From contig JAJVDF010000027.1 in assembly GCA_022410635.1 (NCBI GenBank), forward strand, positions 1,537,681-1,601,680: DNA of 64,000 bases, read 5' to 3'. Source of the stretch: Tretioscincus oriximinensis (taxonomy: Eukaryota; Chordata; Lepidosauria; Squamata; Gymnophthalmidae). Below are positions 34,157 to 45,280 of the stretch, one piece after another (positions within the stretch are counted from its first letter, which is position 1; each line of letters begins with the position of its first letter). A program made the position numbers and the translations under genes. The notes under the pieces are model-generated. The model was not told the DNA's origin. It worked only from the letters and a program-made list of their open reading frames with translations, and did not search any database.

Positions 34157-35192
34157 CGATAGATTATATTTGACATTAGAGAAGACTCACAACCCAGCTT
34201 CAAAGTCAAATGTAGGGGACATTTTATCATGTTCTCAGAAATGGTACTGGAAATGAACAGTTTTCCAGAGATTGGTGAAATTCTTCAAGGGGCCAGACTT
34301 GCCCCTAGGATATTCCTCCACTTCTATCTGTGTGCACAGTATTGGCAGAAAGCAAACTGTAGCCTTGTCCATGAAGGATTGCTTTCAAGCACAGATTCTG
34401 TGTCTAGGAAGCCCTTACATGCTAGCTCTTTCATGGCAGACCCCACTCAGGGGACTTTGCAGATGTTCCCATGATATCCTAAGGCTGTGCTCAGTTCTTA
34501 GTACAGAATAGTTTTCTGCTACCAATATTGAATTAACATAAGGGAAGGAGACTGATAGCACACTTATGATGCCATGGAAAAACCTAAAAGAATGATGATT
34601 GCAAAATTCAACATTCATTGGGTCACCATCTTATGGAGATGCACAGCAGGGACGAAGATCTCAGTGGATCTCCTGCACTTGTTGATGGCTTTTGACAGCA
34701 GTTTTAAATTTCTTCACTGCTGCTCCAGCTCAGGAAATTTGAACTGCTGTAACAGCCCCAATGATTACAGTCCCTGGTTTTATGCAAGTGGAAATTTACA
34801 CAAAAGCAGTTTGTTTTTTTAAATAACAAAAGCCGCATCTCCTGCACTTGCTTTTTCCCTGCCCTGTCAGACCACTGAAACAGGGTTGGGAAGGAGGGAA
34901 GAAAGCAAAGTGGTTTTCGATCCACTTCAGTGTTTCCAAACCATTCCCCGCACCCCAGTTAGTTATTCTGCACAGAAAAGAAATAATGACTGTTTTCTCT
35001 TTACTACCTTTTCATGAACATTTTTGAAAGGCTGGTACTGTGCCCTCAAATTGGCTTTCTCTACTGAAATCAATTATTCCTGCAGATAATTTACTTTTAA
35101 TATGCCATTGTATTTACTGGTAAACCTGTAATCCTAAAGCTGATGTCCAAAAAGATTTTGAATTGTTGCCTCCCATTTTACAAATCTATATT
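34157..35192. other. Unassigned sequence
   Basis: No gene or recognised repeat end. Confidence 0.35.
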
Positions 35193-35417
35193 AGAGCCAC
35201 TTTGCTGTAGTGGTTAGAGTGTTGATTTGATTCCCCACTCCCCCATGAAAGCCAGATGGCTGATCTTGGGCCAGTAACAGTTCTTTAGAACTCTCTCAGC
35301 CCCACCTATTTCACAGGGTGTCTGTTATGGAGAAAGCAACAAAAGCTGCCCTTTTGTTGGCCATCCTTCGGGTAAAGGGTGGGATATAAGTACAAATAAA
35401 TAAATAATAAAATAAAT
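35193..35417 (+). mobile_element. MIR-like SINE
   Basis: gagccactttgctgtagtgg head (a short deletion follows the A-box region), tgatcttgggccagtaacag core, agccccacctatttcacagg, then a truncated tail (ccttcgggtaaagg…gggatataagtac) and (AAAT)n. Confidence 0.85.
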
Positions 35418-35480
35418 TCTTTTTCTCAGAGGATACAATCAGGGTTTCCTTCCTCCCCTGAAATAATTTCTTCCATGTTA

Positions 35481-35676
35481 GGCTGACCAGATGACCCCTT
35501 TTGTGGGGGGTTGAAAACGTGGTTTTGGGGTGCCTCCCAGGTTTTTTTGAGGAAATTGTTTTCAAAAAATGTTTTTTCAAAAAAAAAATGTTTTTTGTTT
35601 TTTTCCTCAGAAAAAACTGGGAGGCACCCCCAAAACAGGTTTTGACCCCCCCCAAAAAGGGGTCATCTGGTCAGCC
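35481..35676. mobile_element. TA-flanked palindromic MITE, copy 4
   Basis: TA + ggctgaccagatgacccc…ggttttggggtgcctccc on the left; gggaggcacccc…ggggtcatctggtcagcc + TA on the right. The least altered copy, useful as the reference for the CR1-interrupted one. Confidence 0.92.
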
Positions 35677-36470
35677 TATTCTATGTAGATAAAGCTGTGT
35701 TTTTCACACATGTATTGTTGTTGAGGATGCCATCCAGAACTTCTTTTTGCCGCATCGAAAGATATCAAAGCTGACATATATGTTTTTAAATCCTACAGGC
35801 CTGTAAAAGGAATTCATCAGGTATGAATTAGCTCTAATTCAGTGTGCTAGCACAATCTGCATTTTAATAGCAGAGACATTTCAAAAGGAACTTCTGTTGC
35901 GTGAGTTCAAGCCATCACAGATCTCTCCCCCACACTGGCAGAGCTGTCAACTGGAAAAAATGTTTGGAGTACAGAGACACTGAAATCATCTACTCTCCCC
36001 CACCAAAAGTAGCTCAGAATTGGTTAGAAAGCTGTTAACAGCTAAAAGAAAGGCCTTCATAGAACTGGTAACAATACTGACAATTTTCAGTGATTTTTTT
36101 TTTAACTTTTGAAAGAAAAATATGAAATTGGGAAGATGATTTTTCCTTAGCTTAGAATTAGAAGATCTGGCTAAAACTCTTATCAGTCCCTGGGTGATTT
36201 TTGGTCTTTAATGTGTGGATTAGAGAAGAAATGTGAGCAGGAGTTTATAACACCACTTTTAAGTTTTTTTTTTTAAAAAAATTGGATATGAACACAAACC
36301 AAATCTAGTGCAGCATTCTGTTCATATTAGATAAGCAGTCTGTGTCCAGAAAGGATCAATAATCCANTTTAAAGTCAATTTTTTTGGTTATGTAAGCCTT
36401 AGGTTTTTTAAATTGATTATCTGGATTACTGACTCAGAATCATCCAATGAGAACATCAGTAGCCAGATTC
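35677..36470. other. Unassigned sequence
   Basis: T- and A-rich tracts near 36096 and 36264. One N at 36367. No gene. Confidence 0.35.
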
Positions 36471-36565
36471 ATAGAATCATAGAGTTGGAAGGGACCTCCA
36501 GAGTCAACGGGTCCAACACCCTGCTCAATGCAGGATTAATTAAACCACTCCAGACTGTCTGATAA
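36471..36565 (-). mobile_element. CR1 3' end of the ATTCTATGA-tail type
   Basis: tcatagaatcatagagttgg, aagggacctccagagtcaac and ccaacaccctgctcaatgca are the classic bird/turtle/crocodile-type CR1 3' end, here antisense. Different from the TTATGTTC-tailed CR1 copies in this window. Confidence 0.8.
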
Positions 36566-36944
36566 TAACGATGAAAGAGGTTGTCCATAGGATCAGTGGG
36601 ATACTATGTCGGGTCAAGATTTTAAATTTTTAAGATGTGTTTTTTCAAGCTTTATTAGCATTATCATGGGGGATTTGTCACATGATTGTGGGTATCCAGC
36701 ATTGGTAGTGCTAAAAAGGTTAATCGTTATGTTTTTTTGTGAGTACTTTAAACAGCCTTTACAATATGATGTACTCTTCGAAAGATGCCGAGACTCCCAG
36801 CCTTGCCTTGCGATTCTTTGCCTGCTGTTTGGCCCTCCCAAAACATGGCCAAATTTAAAATAAGATTTTCCTTTTAATTCACCAGTCCTACAACAGGGAA
36901 GTCAATGTTGTAATGAAAACTGAGTCAGTCAGAACTGATATATG

Positions 36945-37471
36945 CAGTGCTTTTTTTCTAGAAAAAAAGGTGACGGTACTCACCATAAAACTTGTACTAC
37001 AGTAGTGCCCACAATTTTAACATATCCTCTGATTTCCGGTAGCAGAAAAAAAATCATATACAGTCTGGGATATGAAAACACATACCGCTCCCCAGGGCTT
37101 TTTTTCTGGCGCTCAGGTTGGATGGAAGTTTCTACCCCCGAAGCCTCCCCCTGTGGCGCCGCCCTGCTCCCTCTCTGCCAGGTCAGGCTAACAAGGACGG
37201 GCAGGGGGAACCCNCCCTGCTGCGCANCCCCNCCTAGCCGGTTTGTGATGGGACCGTCCAGGTGTTCAGAACAGTTGTGACGTCAGTTCGCATTGGCACG
37301 AGCGGTGCACATCTAATATGCGAGAGGGGCCTGCCCTGATGCCTAGATGAATCAGGACTGCGCATGCGCAGCCTTTTAAGGCTCTGGGTCCGTCTGTGGG
37401 GGACAGACATTGGCCTAAATAAAAGGTGCTGGTACTGCATACCGTTGCGTACCGCCAGAAAAAAAGCCCTG
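36945..37471. mobile_element. hAT element with perfect 8-bp duplication, composite
   Basis: Starts cagtgctttttttctag and ends ccagaaaaaaagccctg, inverted. gatatatg is duplicated exactly outside both ends (36937-36944 and 37472-37479). Inside, at 37093, a third terminus cagggctttttttctggc occurs in the same orientation as the left end. The right part is CpG-rich, has several Ns, and contains the NRF1 palindrome at 37359-37370. No transposase. Confidence 0.85.
37359..37370. promoter_or_regulatory. NRF1-like site tgcgcatgcgca
   Basis: A perfect 12-base palindrome matching the NRF1 consensus, inside the hAT element. Binding is inference. Confidence 0.5.
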
Positions 37472-37523
37472 GATATATGGATACAGAAGGTGCAGTATAC
37501 TTTAAGTCCCTTATAGAGTAATA

Positions 37524-38299
37524 CAGATGAACCCCTTTATAACAACAATTTCAAGGGACCAGAAAAATGTGTATTTTATTATAAAACTTTGTTATACTGA
37601 AACCAGTGCAAAAACCGACTTAAATATGTTATCAGAAACCATTGCAAAACATATTTTAAAAACTTTTAAATGCCAGAAACCATTGCAAGAACTACTTTAA
37701 CTCTGTCCTCACTGAGCCTTGTTCTGGGCTGTATCTCATTACATAGCCTGACCATACATATGCCAGTATAGATTATGGCAGGCCCCATTTGGGGCTTGCC
37801 ATTGTTTACACTATCATGTCATTGTCAGGCTCCTATTCCTTGATATAGCCAAGAATGAGAGTTATTGGGGACAACCTAGATTCTTTCAGTCTTAATGCGC
37901 TTGATGAATTGCCACCTTACCTTGCAATCTGCTTTCCCTTTTCATCTTCCATCTTACCAGAGTAAATGTTTTTACTTCTACATAGAACCCAGTTATCCAT
38001 TGGATTCTGAGGATTTACTCCTGCCATTCATTAGTGGTTTGAAAATCTTTACTGTTGCTTGGAAAATCTTAACTCTGTCTTGAATGCCCCTCTTGAACCT
38101 CAGTTTGTTATAACAGGGTCTTGCAGAATAGTCAAGGGCACAGAAATTTGCTGTACTAAAGGTTTTGTTACAACAAGTTTCTTTATAGCGGGTGCATTTT
38201 TACACTGATCTCAGTGGTGTTCTGCCAGGACTTTCTAATTTGTTTTGTTACATTGAGAATTTAATTATAAAGGGGTTCTTTATAAAGAGGTTTCACCTG
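37524..38299. mobile_element. Tigger/mariner-like element with nested MITE
   Basis: TA (37522-37523) + cagatgaacccctttataac at the left; ttataaagaggtttcacctg + TA (38300-38301) at the right. The ends match as inverted repeats with few substitutions. Length is 776 bp including a 168-bp palindromic MITE, about 608 bp without it. No transposase frame survives. Confidence 0.75.
37705..37872. mobile_element. 168-bp palindromic MITE (copy 2, nested)
   Basis: gtcctcactgagccttgttc…ttggggac with centre ggcaggccccatttggggct. Exactly the length of the copy at 11060-11227, with more substitutions. Confidence 0.75.
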
Positions 38300-38301
38300 T
38301 A

Positions 38302-41300
38302 TACAGAAATAGTTCTACAAAGGACAGCAGTCTGGTTGCACTCTTACAGATGAATACACCATTTAAAAAGATGTTCTTTTACCAGAACCCTTTAATCAGC
38401 AACTGCCAAAATGAGCAATTAATTTTTTCCCCTTTTGTGTATCTTGTAGAATTTTGTACTGAGGTATGAATGGTAGCGAGCCATTTTGTTGAATAGAAGG
38501 GCAAGGTTATATGCAAACATTTTGACAATGCATATTTCTGTTTTAAAATAGCATTTTAAACAATATTTTGCTGTCATAACAATGAATTGCAATTTTGGAT
38601 TTGGAACGGAATCCCTGGCAGCTTACCCTGGTATTTTGTCTAGATCATGAGCTTGCTCAGAAAAGGAATCTGTGACTTCAAAAAAAGATAACGCTATAAT
38701 CTTGGCAGAATGTGATTTGCAAGTAATTAACTATAAGCAAGTTCTTTGAGCAGGCAGATATTCTCAGCCTTAGCTTGAGGTTTGAGATTTGGATTGTGTA
38801 CCTATATTATTGGAAGCAGAGGACAGACCTAGCTCCGAATAGGTTCACTTGTAGGAATTCTAGTAAGTATCTCACAGAAGGGAACCTCAGGCTGCATCTA
38901 TACATCTTTTTTTTCACCCGCTATAACAGCAAGATTATAGGGAATTTGCCTCATGTAATTATGGGGATTCTGCTGTGGTAATGCTAGGAAAGTCTGTCAC
39001 TTGCCTTTTCTTGCTAGTACTATTTATGCAGCTTTTGCAGCACCATGTTTTGACATTCCATGAAGTGTCATGTGAACATCACCTGCAAGAATTTCTGAGA
39101 GCTTCCAAGGGTGCATCCACANGACTGCCTGCTTCCTTGCTATTTCTCACTCTCAAGAATAAAGCACATATGTCCTGGTAGCTGTGAATCCACATGTTTC
39201 TTTCCTCTGGATTTATCAGGAAAAAGGAAGAAAACCATGTGTATTTCAATACAAATTTCACAATGTTTGGGGACTGGAAGCTCCAAGGAAACATTTCTCT
39301 CCTGCCATTGGCTGTTGTCTTCCCCCAGCCTTCTCCCCCTCTCTTCTTGAGAAATACTTCATTTTAAGACAAAGACCCTACTGTTACAAGTGCCTGGCTG
39401 GTGTCTTCCTCAACTTCTCCCCTTTGTACGCTGCAAATAGAATCTTGTTCCATCATTAAATAGGAAGGGAAGTACGAGGATGAAAATCTGAAATGAAGAC
39501 CCTTTAGAGAGCTATGATTTCTGCATTCCCACAATTACATGTGAAACTTTTCTCAAGTTAGTCTCAAAGTGCTGCTAGCCCCTTTGCTGGATGTCATTGT
39601 AAGATAGTAAAAGAAAACCAACATGTAGATGCTCAGCAAGAGCTCCAGTTCTGCCTTTCCATAGCAGCAGGGGCTAGGAGGGTGAATAGCTGCTTTTTTC
39701 AATCAAATATACCCTGGAAAAAGTGATGATGGAATGAAAAAAACCCACTTGCAGCTCAAAAACTAAGGTGAGTTAAAAATAATATTTCTATCACCTGGCA
39801 ACAAAAGGAACCAGCAACCAATGACAGAAGGGATACAAAACAGCCAACTGCAAGCTTAAGGTATCCTAGGAAATGCAGGCAAATTTATAGGGAGGAATGG
39901 TAATCCTTTCGTGCATGTGGATGGCCAGCGGTGACACTGTAAGTCCTTTATAGTGTTATATATAAAGTAATAGTGCTACAAACGGCAGCTATCTGGATGC
40001 GGCTTAAGTTCCCAGCAAGAGATGAGGAATGATGTTTTTCTGCAGACTTTCTATTTTGCTGAATGGGCACTTGTTGAAATTACACATGATCTCCCAATGA
40101 AAATTAACGGGGAAAAGAAAAATGTCTCTGAACAGTAACCCTGTATGCCTTATTTCACCCTCCTGACACTGAACCAGGAAAGCCAGGATTCATTCCAGCC
40201 ATTATATGAAATGTCAGAGAGAAAACGTCCTGCATGAGTAGCAACTGATAAGACTATCATTCGTTTCAATGCAGGTTGCCCTCTCAAGGACATTACATGG
40301 AGCCCAGCAATGACCTGGAACAAATCCTTTTATGTGTGTCTAGGGGAATGCTTTCCTAATGAGTGCAGTGCCAATCTAGCCATTGGCAGTGTGAAGCAGC
40401 TGTCCCAGGGCAGCTATTTGCGGTGTCAGAAAAGGACATCAAATCATTAGCTATTTATTTTATGATTATTTTCATTTCTGTATTACTGCTGGCGAAAGAA
40501 TGCCGTGAGATGTACTAAAATGGCTTGGAAGTCAGAGTGTATCTTGACCCTTTGCTGTCTAAGAGTCTGAGATTACATCTATAGTTTGCATTTAATATGA
40601 CAACAACAAACGGAGAGGAACCTTACCATGATTGTATCACGTGCAACTCAAGGCTTAGTGCCACCCCAGTGTAAATCTGCATGCATATTCACAGCTTTAT
40701 TCTGGAATCTTTTTACTGTAAGCCTCAATAGTTTTTGCTCAGTGTTCTTTGATGTTACAGCAGTACTTGCCCTTTTGGTCTGTCCAATGCTGGGCATAAT
40801 TTCCAGAGTGTGTCAATGTTCTGCCAAAGATCTCATATCATATTATAGTTTTGAATGTCTATTGTAACTCACACTATAGCCTCACCACGGCTAATCCTCT
40901 GTGACTTGGCAGGAAAGCTGTTTATCCATTCAACCATAGGACAAATCCTAAGGGCAGTAGGAAGTGAAAGCAGGCCAGATTATCAAGATTCAGGTGCTTT
41001 CAGAACTCTGCTTTGTAGTGCACTTAATACAGGTTTGTCACCAGGCTGACCTGTTATATAACAGGAGAGGGTTTCAAAAACGTAGAATCTGTTGCTCACT
41101 CAAGGCTTGATATTTGACGTGTCAATATTTGAACTTTGTTCTGGCTTTAAATAACTCTGAGGGGAGTCAAACCTTGTTCTCTACTTCAAATTTTACAGCA
41201 TTCAAGCGATCATGAAGAAGGAAAGAGATGGAGCTATGCTGTACTTTTAAAGAATTTTCCAGTACAATTGCTGCTTTTACTTTGGATGTGTAAATGTATA

Positions 41301-41423
41301 AATATGAGATAATTCTACACTAGTGGAATTAGCCCGTTGTGTTACAGTAATTCAATAGGCTCTAGCCACTCCCACCAATCATAAGAAANGAAGGGGAGGG
41401 AGGGCAGGTGTGTGTGTGTTTCC
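38302..41423. other. Mostly unassigned sequence
   Basis: A half copy of the tccagcaaagggg MITE lies at 39552-39597 (gttagtctcaaagtgctgct…cctttgctgga). At 39110 'gtgcatccacan' resembles a hAT-like terminus. No convincing exon: the longest frames (about 90-110 codons) have no domain. Confidence 0.45.
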
Positions 41424-41985
41424 ACAAACCTCATAAGAACCTAAGAGGAACCCTGCAGAATCAGACCAGAGTCCATCTCGTCCAGCTTTCTATCTCACCC
41501 AGTGGCCCACCAAATGCACCGGGACAGTCTTGAACAGAAGAAAGAAAGTCTTCATCTGTTGCCAATGTCCTGGTACTTCAGGAATCCTGCCTGTTGTTCA
41601 GTTTCAGAGACAGGATTAAAAGATCCATCCTAGTAGCTATTTATACCCTTGGCTTCCATTAACTTGTCTAATCTTGTCTTAAAGCTATCCAGGCTTTATC
41701 CAGCTACCACCTCCTCCTCTAGAAGTCAATTCCAGAGACTAATGATCCGCTGGGTGACAAAATACTTTCCCTAGTTTCTCCTAAGTCTTCTGCCCATCCA
41801 TTTCCAAGAATGTCCCCTGGTCCNAGTGATAAAGAAAATATTTTTCTCTATTCACCTTATCAATCTCATGCATGATTTTAGATACTTCAGTCAGATAATC
41901 TCTTAAATGCCATCTTTTGAGGTTGAAGTGGCTCAGACATCACAGTTGGATTTCATAAGTGAGGTGTTCCAGGCTCCCTCCCCTC
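41424..41985 (-). mobile_element. Diverged CR1 3' part
   Basis: Antisense copy from the tail (cataagaacctaagagg) through the 3' UTR (caccaaatgcaccgggacag) into the ORF2 C-terminal coding part. Frame is broken at many places. One N at 41824. Confidence 0.82.
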
Positions 41986-42059
41986 TCACCTTCCTTCTAT
42001 AAATGGGTCCCACCCCCCACTTTTCTTTAAACAGAAAAAATGCTTCTGTTGGGTGAGTT

Positions 42060-42262
42060 CGGCATGCAGATTGGCTAAAGAGGCTTCCTCCTGCCCAAAA
42101 CTAGCAGTGGTGTTTGCTGGGGCTTGAAATTTGCACNGCAAGGCTGGGCAGAAGAGACTGTCCACTGCTCAGACTGCACTTCCCAGCAGGCCCCACCGCC
42201 AGCATAATAACAGCTCCGTACATTTGGGCCACTGCAGCTGCTGCCAGCTTCATGAAGCTGCT
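42060..42262 (-). repeat. Dispersed repeat with ZNF143-like motif (copy 2)
   Basis: Inverted relative of 9430-9645: ctgctcagactgcacttccc agcaggcc. The motif at 42171-42190 has agactgcacttcccagcagg. Starts with ggctaaagaggc, mirrored by gcctctttagcc at the end of the 9.4-kb copy. Confidence 0.5.
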
Positions 42263-42406
42263 GGGCCCTCAATCTCTTATAATAAGTTCTTGTCGTTGTA
42301 AAAAAACAGCACAGAAAAGCAGGCAGAAGCACAACTTAAATCCTTAGAACAGCAACTCTGTCAGGAAATAGAGAAAGAGAATGATAACAGTTTGTCGTCA
42401 TTCCAT

Positions 42407-44910
42407 CTTAGAACATAAGAACATAAGAAAAGCCATACTGGATCAGGTCATAGCCCATCTAGTCCACTCTTCTGTCTCACACAGAGGCCCACCAGATGCC
42501 CTTAGGCTGTCTGAACAGAGGAAAGAAAACTATGCACCTGTTCATGACTCCCTGCAAATGGTATTTCAGGAGTCCTGCCTGTTGCTCCATTCCAGAGGCA
42601 ACATCCAGACATCCATCCTAGTACCCATTTATTCCCTTGGTATCCATAACCCTGTCTAGTCCTGTCTTGAAACTATCCAAGCTGGTAGCTACCACCACCT
42701 CTTCAGGAAGTAAATTCCACAGGCCAATGACCATCTGAGTGAAAAAATACTTTCTTTTGTCTGTTCTCACTTTTCTACCCACCAGTTTTAAGGAGTACCA
42801 TCTGATCCTAGTGTTGTGTGATAGAGAAAACATTTTTCTCTATTCACCCTATCCATCCCATGCATGATTTTGTACACTTCAATCAGATCACCTCTCAAAT
42901 GTCACCTTTCGAGACTGAAGAGGCCCAGATGTTGCAGCCTGACTTCATAAGGGAGGTGCTCCAGACCCTTGATCATTTTTGCTGCACTTTTCTGCACTTT
43001 CTCTAGTTCCACAATATCCCTCTTGAGATGTGGTGACCAGTATTCCAAATATGGCCTCACCACAGATTTATAAAGAGGTAAAACAACATTTGCTGGCTTG
43101 TTTTCAATTCCTTTCCTAATTATCCCCAACATGGAATTTGCCTTTTTTGCTGCTGCTGCACACTGGATGGACATTTTCATTGAATTGTCCATCAACACCC
43201 CAAGATCCTTTTCTTGCTTGGCTACAGAAAGCTTGATTCCCATCAGGTGGTAGGAGTAGGGGTTCTTTGCCCCAATGTGCATGACCTTGCACTTGCTTAA
43301 ATGGAAGTGCATTTGCCACTTTGATGCAATTTCAACAGATCACTCTGGAGTGCCTTACAATCATTTTCAGTTTTCATTACCTTGAACAGTTTGGTGTCGT
43401 CAGCAAACTTGGTTACTTCACTATTTAACTCGGCATCCAGATCGTTTATAAATATATTGAAAAGCCAGTACAGACCCCTGGGGTACCCCACTTCTTACCT
43501 CTTTCCACTCAGAGAACTGTCCATTTAATANTACCCTCTGTTTTCTATCTTTTAGCCAGTTTCCAATCCAGGACAAAGTTTGTCCTCTTATACCATGAGT
43601 ATGGAGCTTTTTTAGGAGCCTTTGATGGGGAACTTTATCAAAAGCTTTCTGAAAATCTAGATAGACAATATCAACTGGATCTCCTTTATCTAGATGTTTG
43701 TTTACACTCTTAAATAATTCTAGCAAGTTAGTAAGGCATGATTTACTTATGGAGAATGCTGAGTTTCATTCAGCAATGTGTGCTTCTCCATCTGTTTAGT
43801 AATTTTGTCCTTAATTATGGTTTCCAACACTTTACCTGGAACTGATGTTAAACTGATGGGTCTATAATTTCCGGTATCACCCCGGGATCCTTTTTTAAAG
43901 ATTGGTGTTATGTTAGCTACTCTCCAATCTACTGGTACCATGCCTGATCTTAAGGAAAGATTAAATATTTTGGTTAGAAGTTCAGCAATTTCACATTTGA
44001 GTTCTTTAAGAATTCTTGGGTGAATGTCGTCTGGCCCTAGGGATTTATTAATGTTCAGCTTATTAAGTCTAGCAAGGACCTCCTCCCTTGTTATCTCTAT
44101 CCAGTTTAATTCCTCTGGTATTCTTCCTGAGAAGATTAAATCTGTTGTGGGTAAATTCCCTCTGTCTTCTTCAGTGAAAACTGAAGCAACAAATTCATTT
44201 AACCTCTCTGCAATCTCCACGTCCTCCTTGGTTATGCCCTTTTGTCCATTGCTATCTAGTGGTCCGACTGCTTTCCTGGTAGGATTCTTATTTCTGATGT
44301 ATTTGAAAAAGTCCTTATTATTTCTTTTAATATTCTTTGCAATGTGTTTTTCTTCACTTCCCTGAGTACCACCTTGCATTTGGTTTGCCACAGTTTGTGC
44401 TCCCTCTGTTCTCCTCACTAGGATAAGCCTTCCACTTTTTAAATGAGTTTCTCTTTATTCTAATGGCTTCCCTTACTGCAGTGGTAAGCCATACGGGTGT
44501 CTTCTTGGACTTGGCAGAACCCTTTCTTCTCTTGAGAATGCATTTTATTTGAGCTTCAAATATTGTATTTGCAAACAGTTTTCACGCTTTTTGAAGGGAC
44601 TGGACTTTTCTCACTTTCTCTTTTAATTTTCTTTTTACCATTTTCCTCATTTTGGGAAAGTTTCCTTTGTGAAAGTTGACGGTTTCTGTGTTATTTGATA
44701 CTGCTTGATAATTTTCTATCCACGTTCAAGTTGAAAGTTACATTATTGTGGTCACTGTTTCCTATGGGATCAGTTACAGTTACATCTTGTATCAGGTCCT
44801 GTTCATTACTTAGAACTAAATCCAGGATTCTCTTGCCCCTGGTTGGTTCTAAAACCACCTGCTCTAGGAAGCAATCAGTTAGCATGTCTAAGAATTTTAT
44901 CTCTTTTTCA
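42407..44910 (-). mobile_element. CR1 LINE, ~2.5 kb, 5'-truncated in the endonuclease
   Basis: The most complete LINE here. On the minus strand it runs from the end of the endonuclease domain through the whole reverse transcriptase to the 3' UTR and the aacataagaacataag tail at 42407. The upstream junction near 44910 joins a GA-rich, non-CR1 sequence. Part of it (44254-44910) is repeated at 45281-45935 by a tandem duplication. Confidence 0.92.
42618..44905 (-). pseudogene. CR1 ORF2 (endonuclease C-terminus and reverse transcriptase), broken
   Basis: In an active CR1 this polyprotein nicks target DNA and reverse-transcribes the element RNA at the nick. Visible in order: endonuclease end …EPTRGKRILDLVLSN…, with the catalytic SDH triad at 44748-44756; RT entry region …NKSLGPDDIHPRILKEL… and …NYRPISLTSVPGK… (frame 43747-44418); palm …VYLDFQKAFDKVPHQ… and GVPQGSVL (43466-43489); the catalytic FADD box (43396-43407); thumb …EKDLGVLMDNSMKMS… (42902-43312); C-terminus ending …TKGINGY. 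The catalytic residues are intact, but frameshifts near 43.74, 43.47, 43.31 and 42.88 kb break the frame. The endonuclease N-terminus and ORF1 are missing, so it is non-autonomous. Confidence 0.9.
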
Positions 44911-45279
44911 TGAGTTCTTCCCCCTCCCTTTTCTGTCTTTCTTTCTTTCTCCTTGTTCCTTACTCCATTTCCCAGGCCCTCATCCTTCTTTCTTCCATCT
45001 CTCTCTATCTCAGCACCTCTCTCTCTTTCACCTGGAAGTAGTTGCAATAGCAGCAGCCCCAACCCTAACATGGGAAAAGTTTTTAAAAATGCAGTAGTAG
45101 CACAGGCTCTGAAACAGACTTGGTGTTGGGCTGGGAGCACGGCTTGCTGGGAAGTGTAGTTTGACCACCAGGCAGCTTCTCTTCTTCCCACCCTGAAGGC
45201 CTGCAGTTCCCAGCAGACCCCTCTGTGTGTGTGCCTAGGAGCAAGAAGGGGCGGGGCTGGGTTTACTTTTTAAAAGCCT
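44254..45279. repeat. Tandem duplication unit 1 (1026 bp)
   Basis: Starts atctagtggtccgactgctt and ends actttttaaaagcct. The same sequence restarts at 45281 after one N. It includes 657 bp of CR1 and about 370 bp of neighbouring sequence. Confidence 0.93.
44911..45279. repeat. Non-CR1 flank with ZNF143-like motif and GC box (copy 3)
   Basis: C/T-rich at 44925-45035, then cagcagccccaaccctaaca, gcttgctgggaagtgtagtt (motif 45142-45160), ggggcggggc (about 45248) and tttttaaaagcct. Related to 9.43 and 42.06 kb in the gctgggaagtgtagt…ggcagc part. Confidence 0.5.
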
Positions 45280-45280
45280 N

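Noticed and set aside
44024..44365. 113-codon plus-strand frame
   Set aside because: Antisense shadow of the CR1 reverse-transcriptase entry region.
44843..45159. Plus-strand serine/proline-rich frames over the CR1
   Set aside because: Antisense to the CR1 endonuclease segment and its GA-rich flank; repeated identically in the tandem copy.
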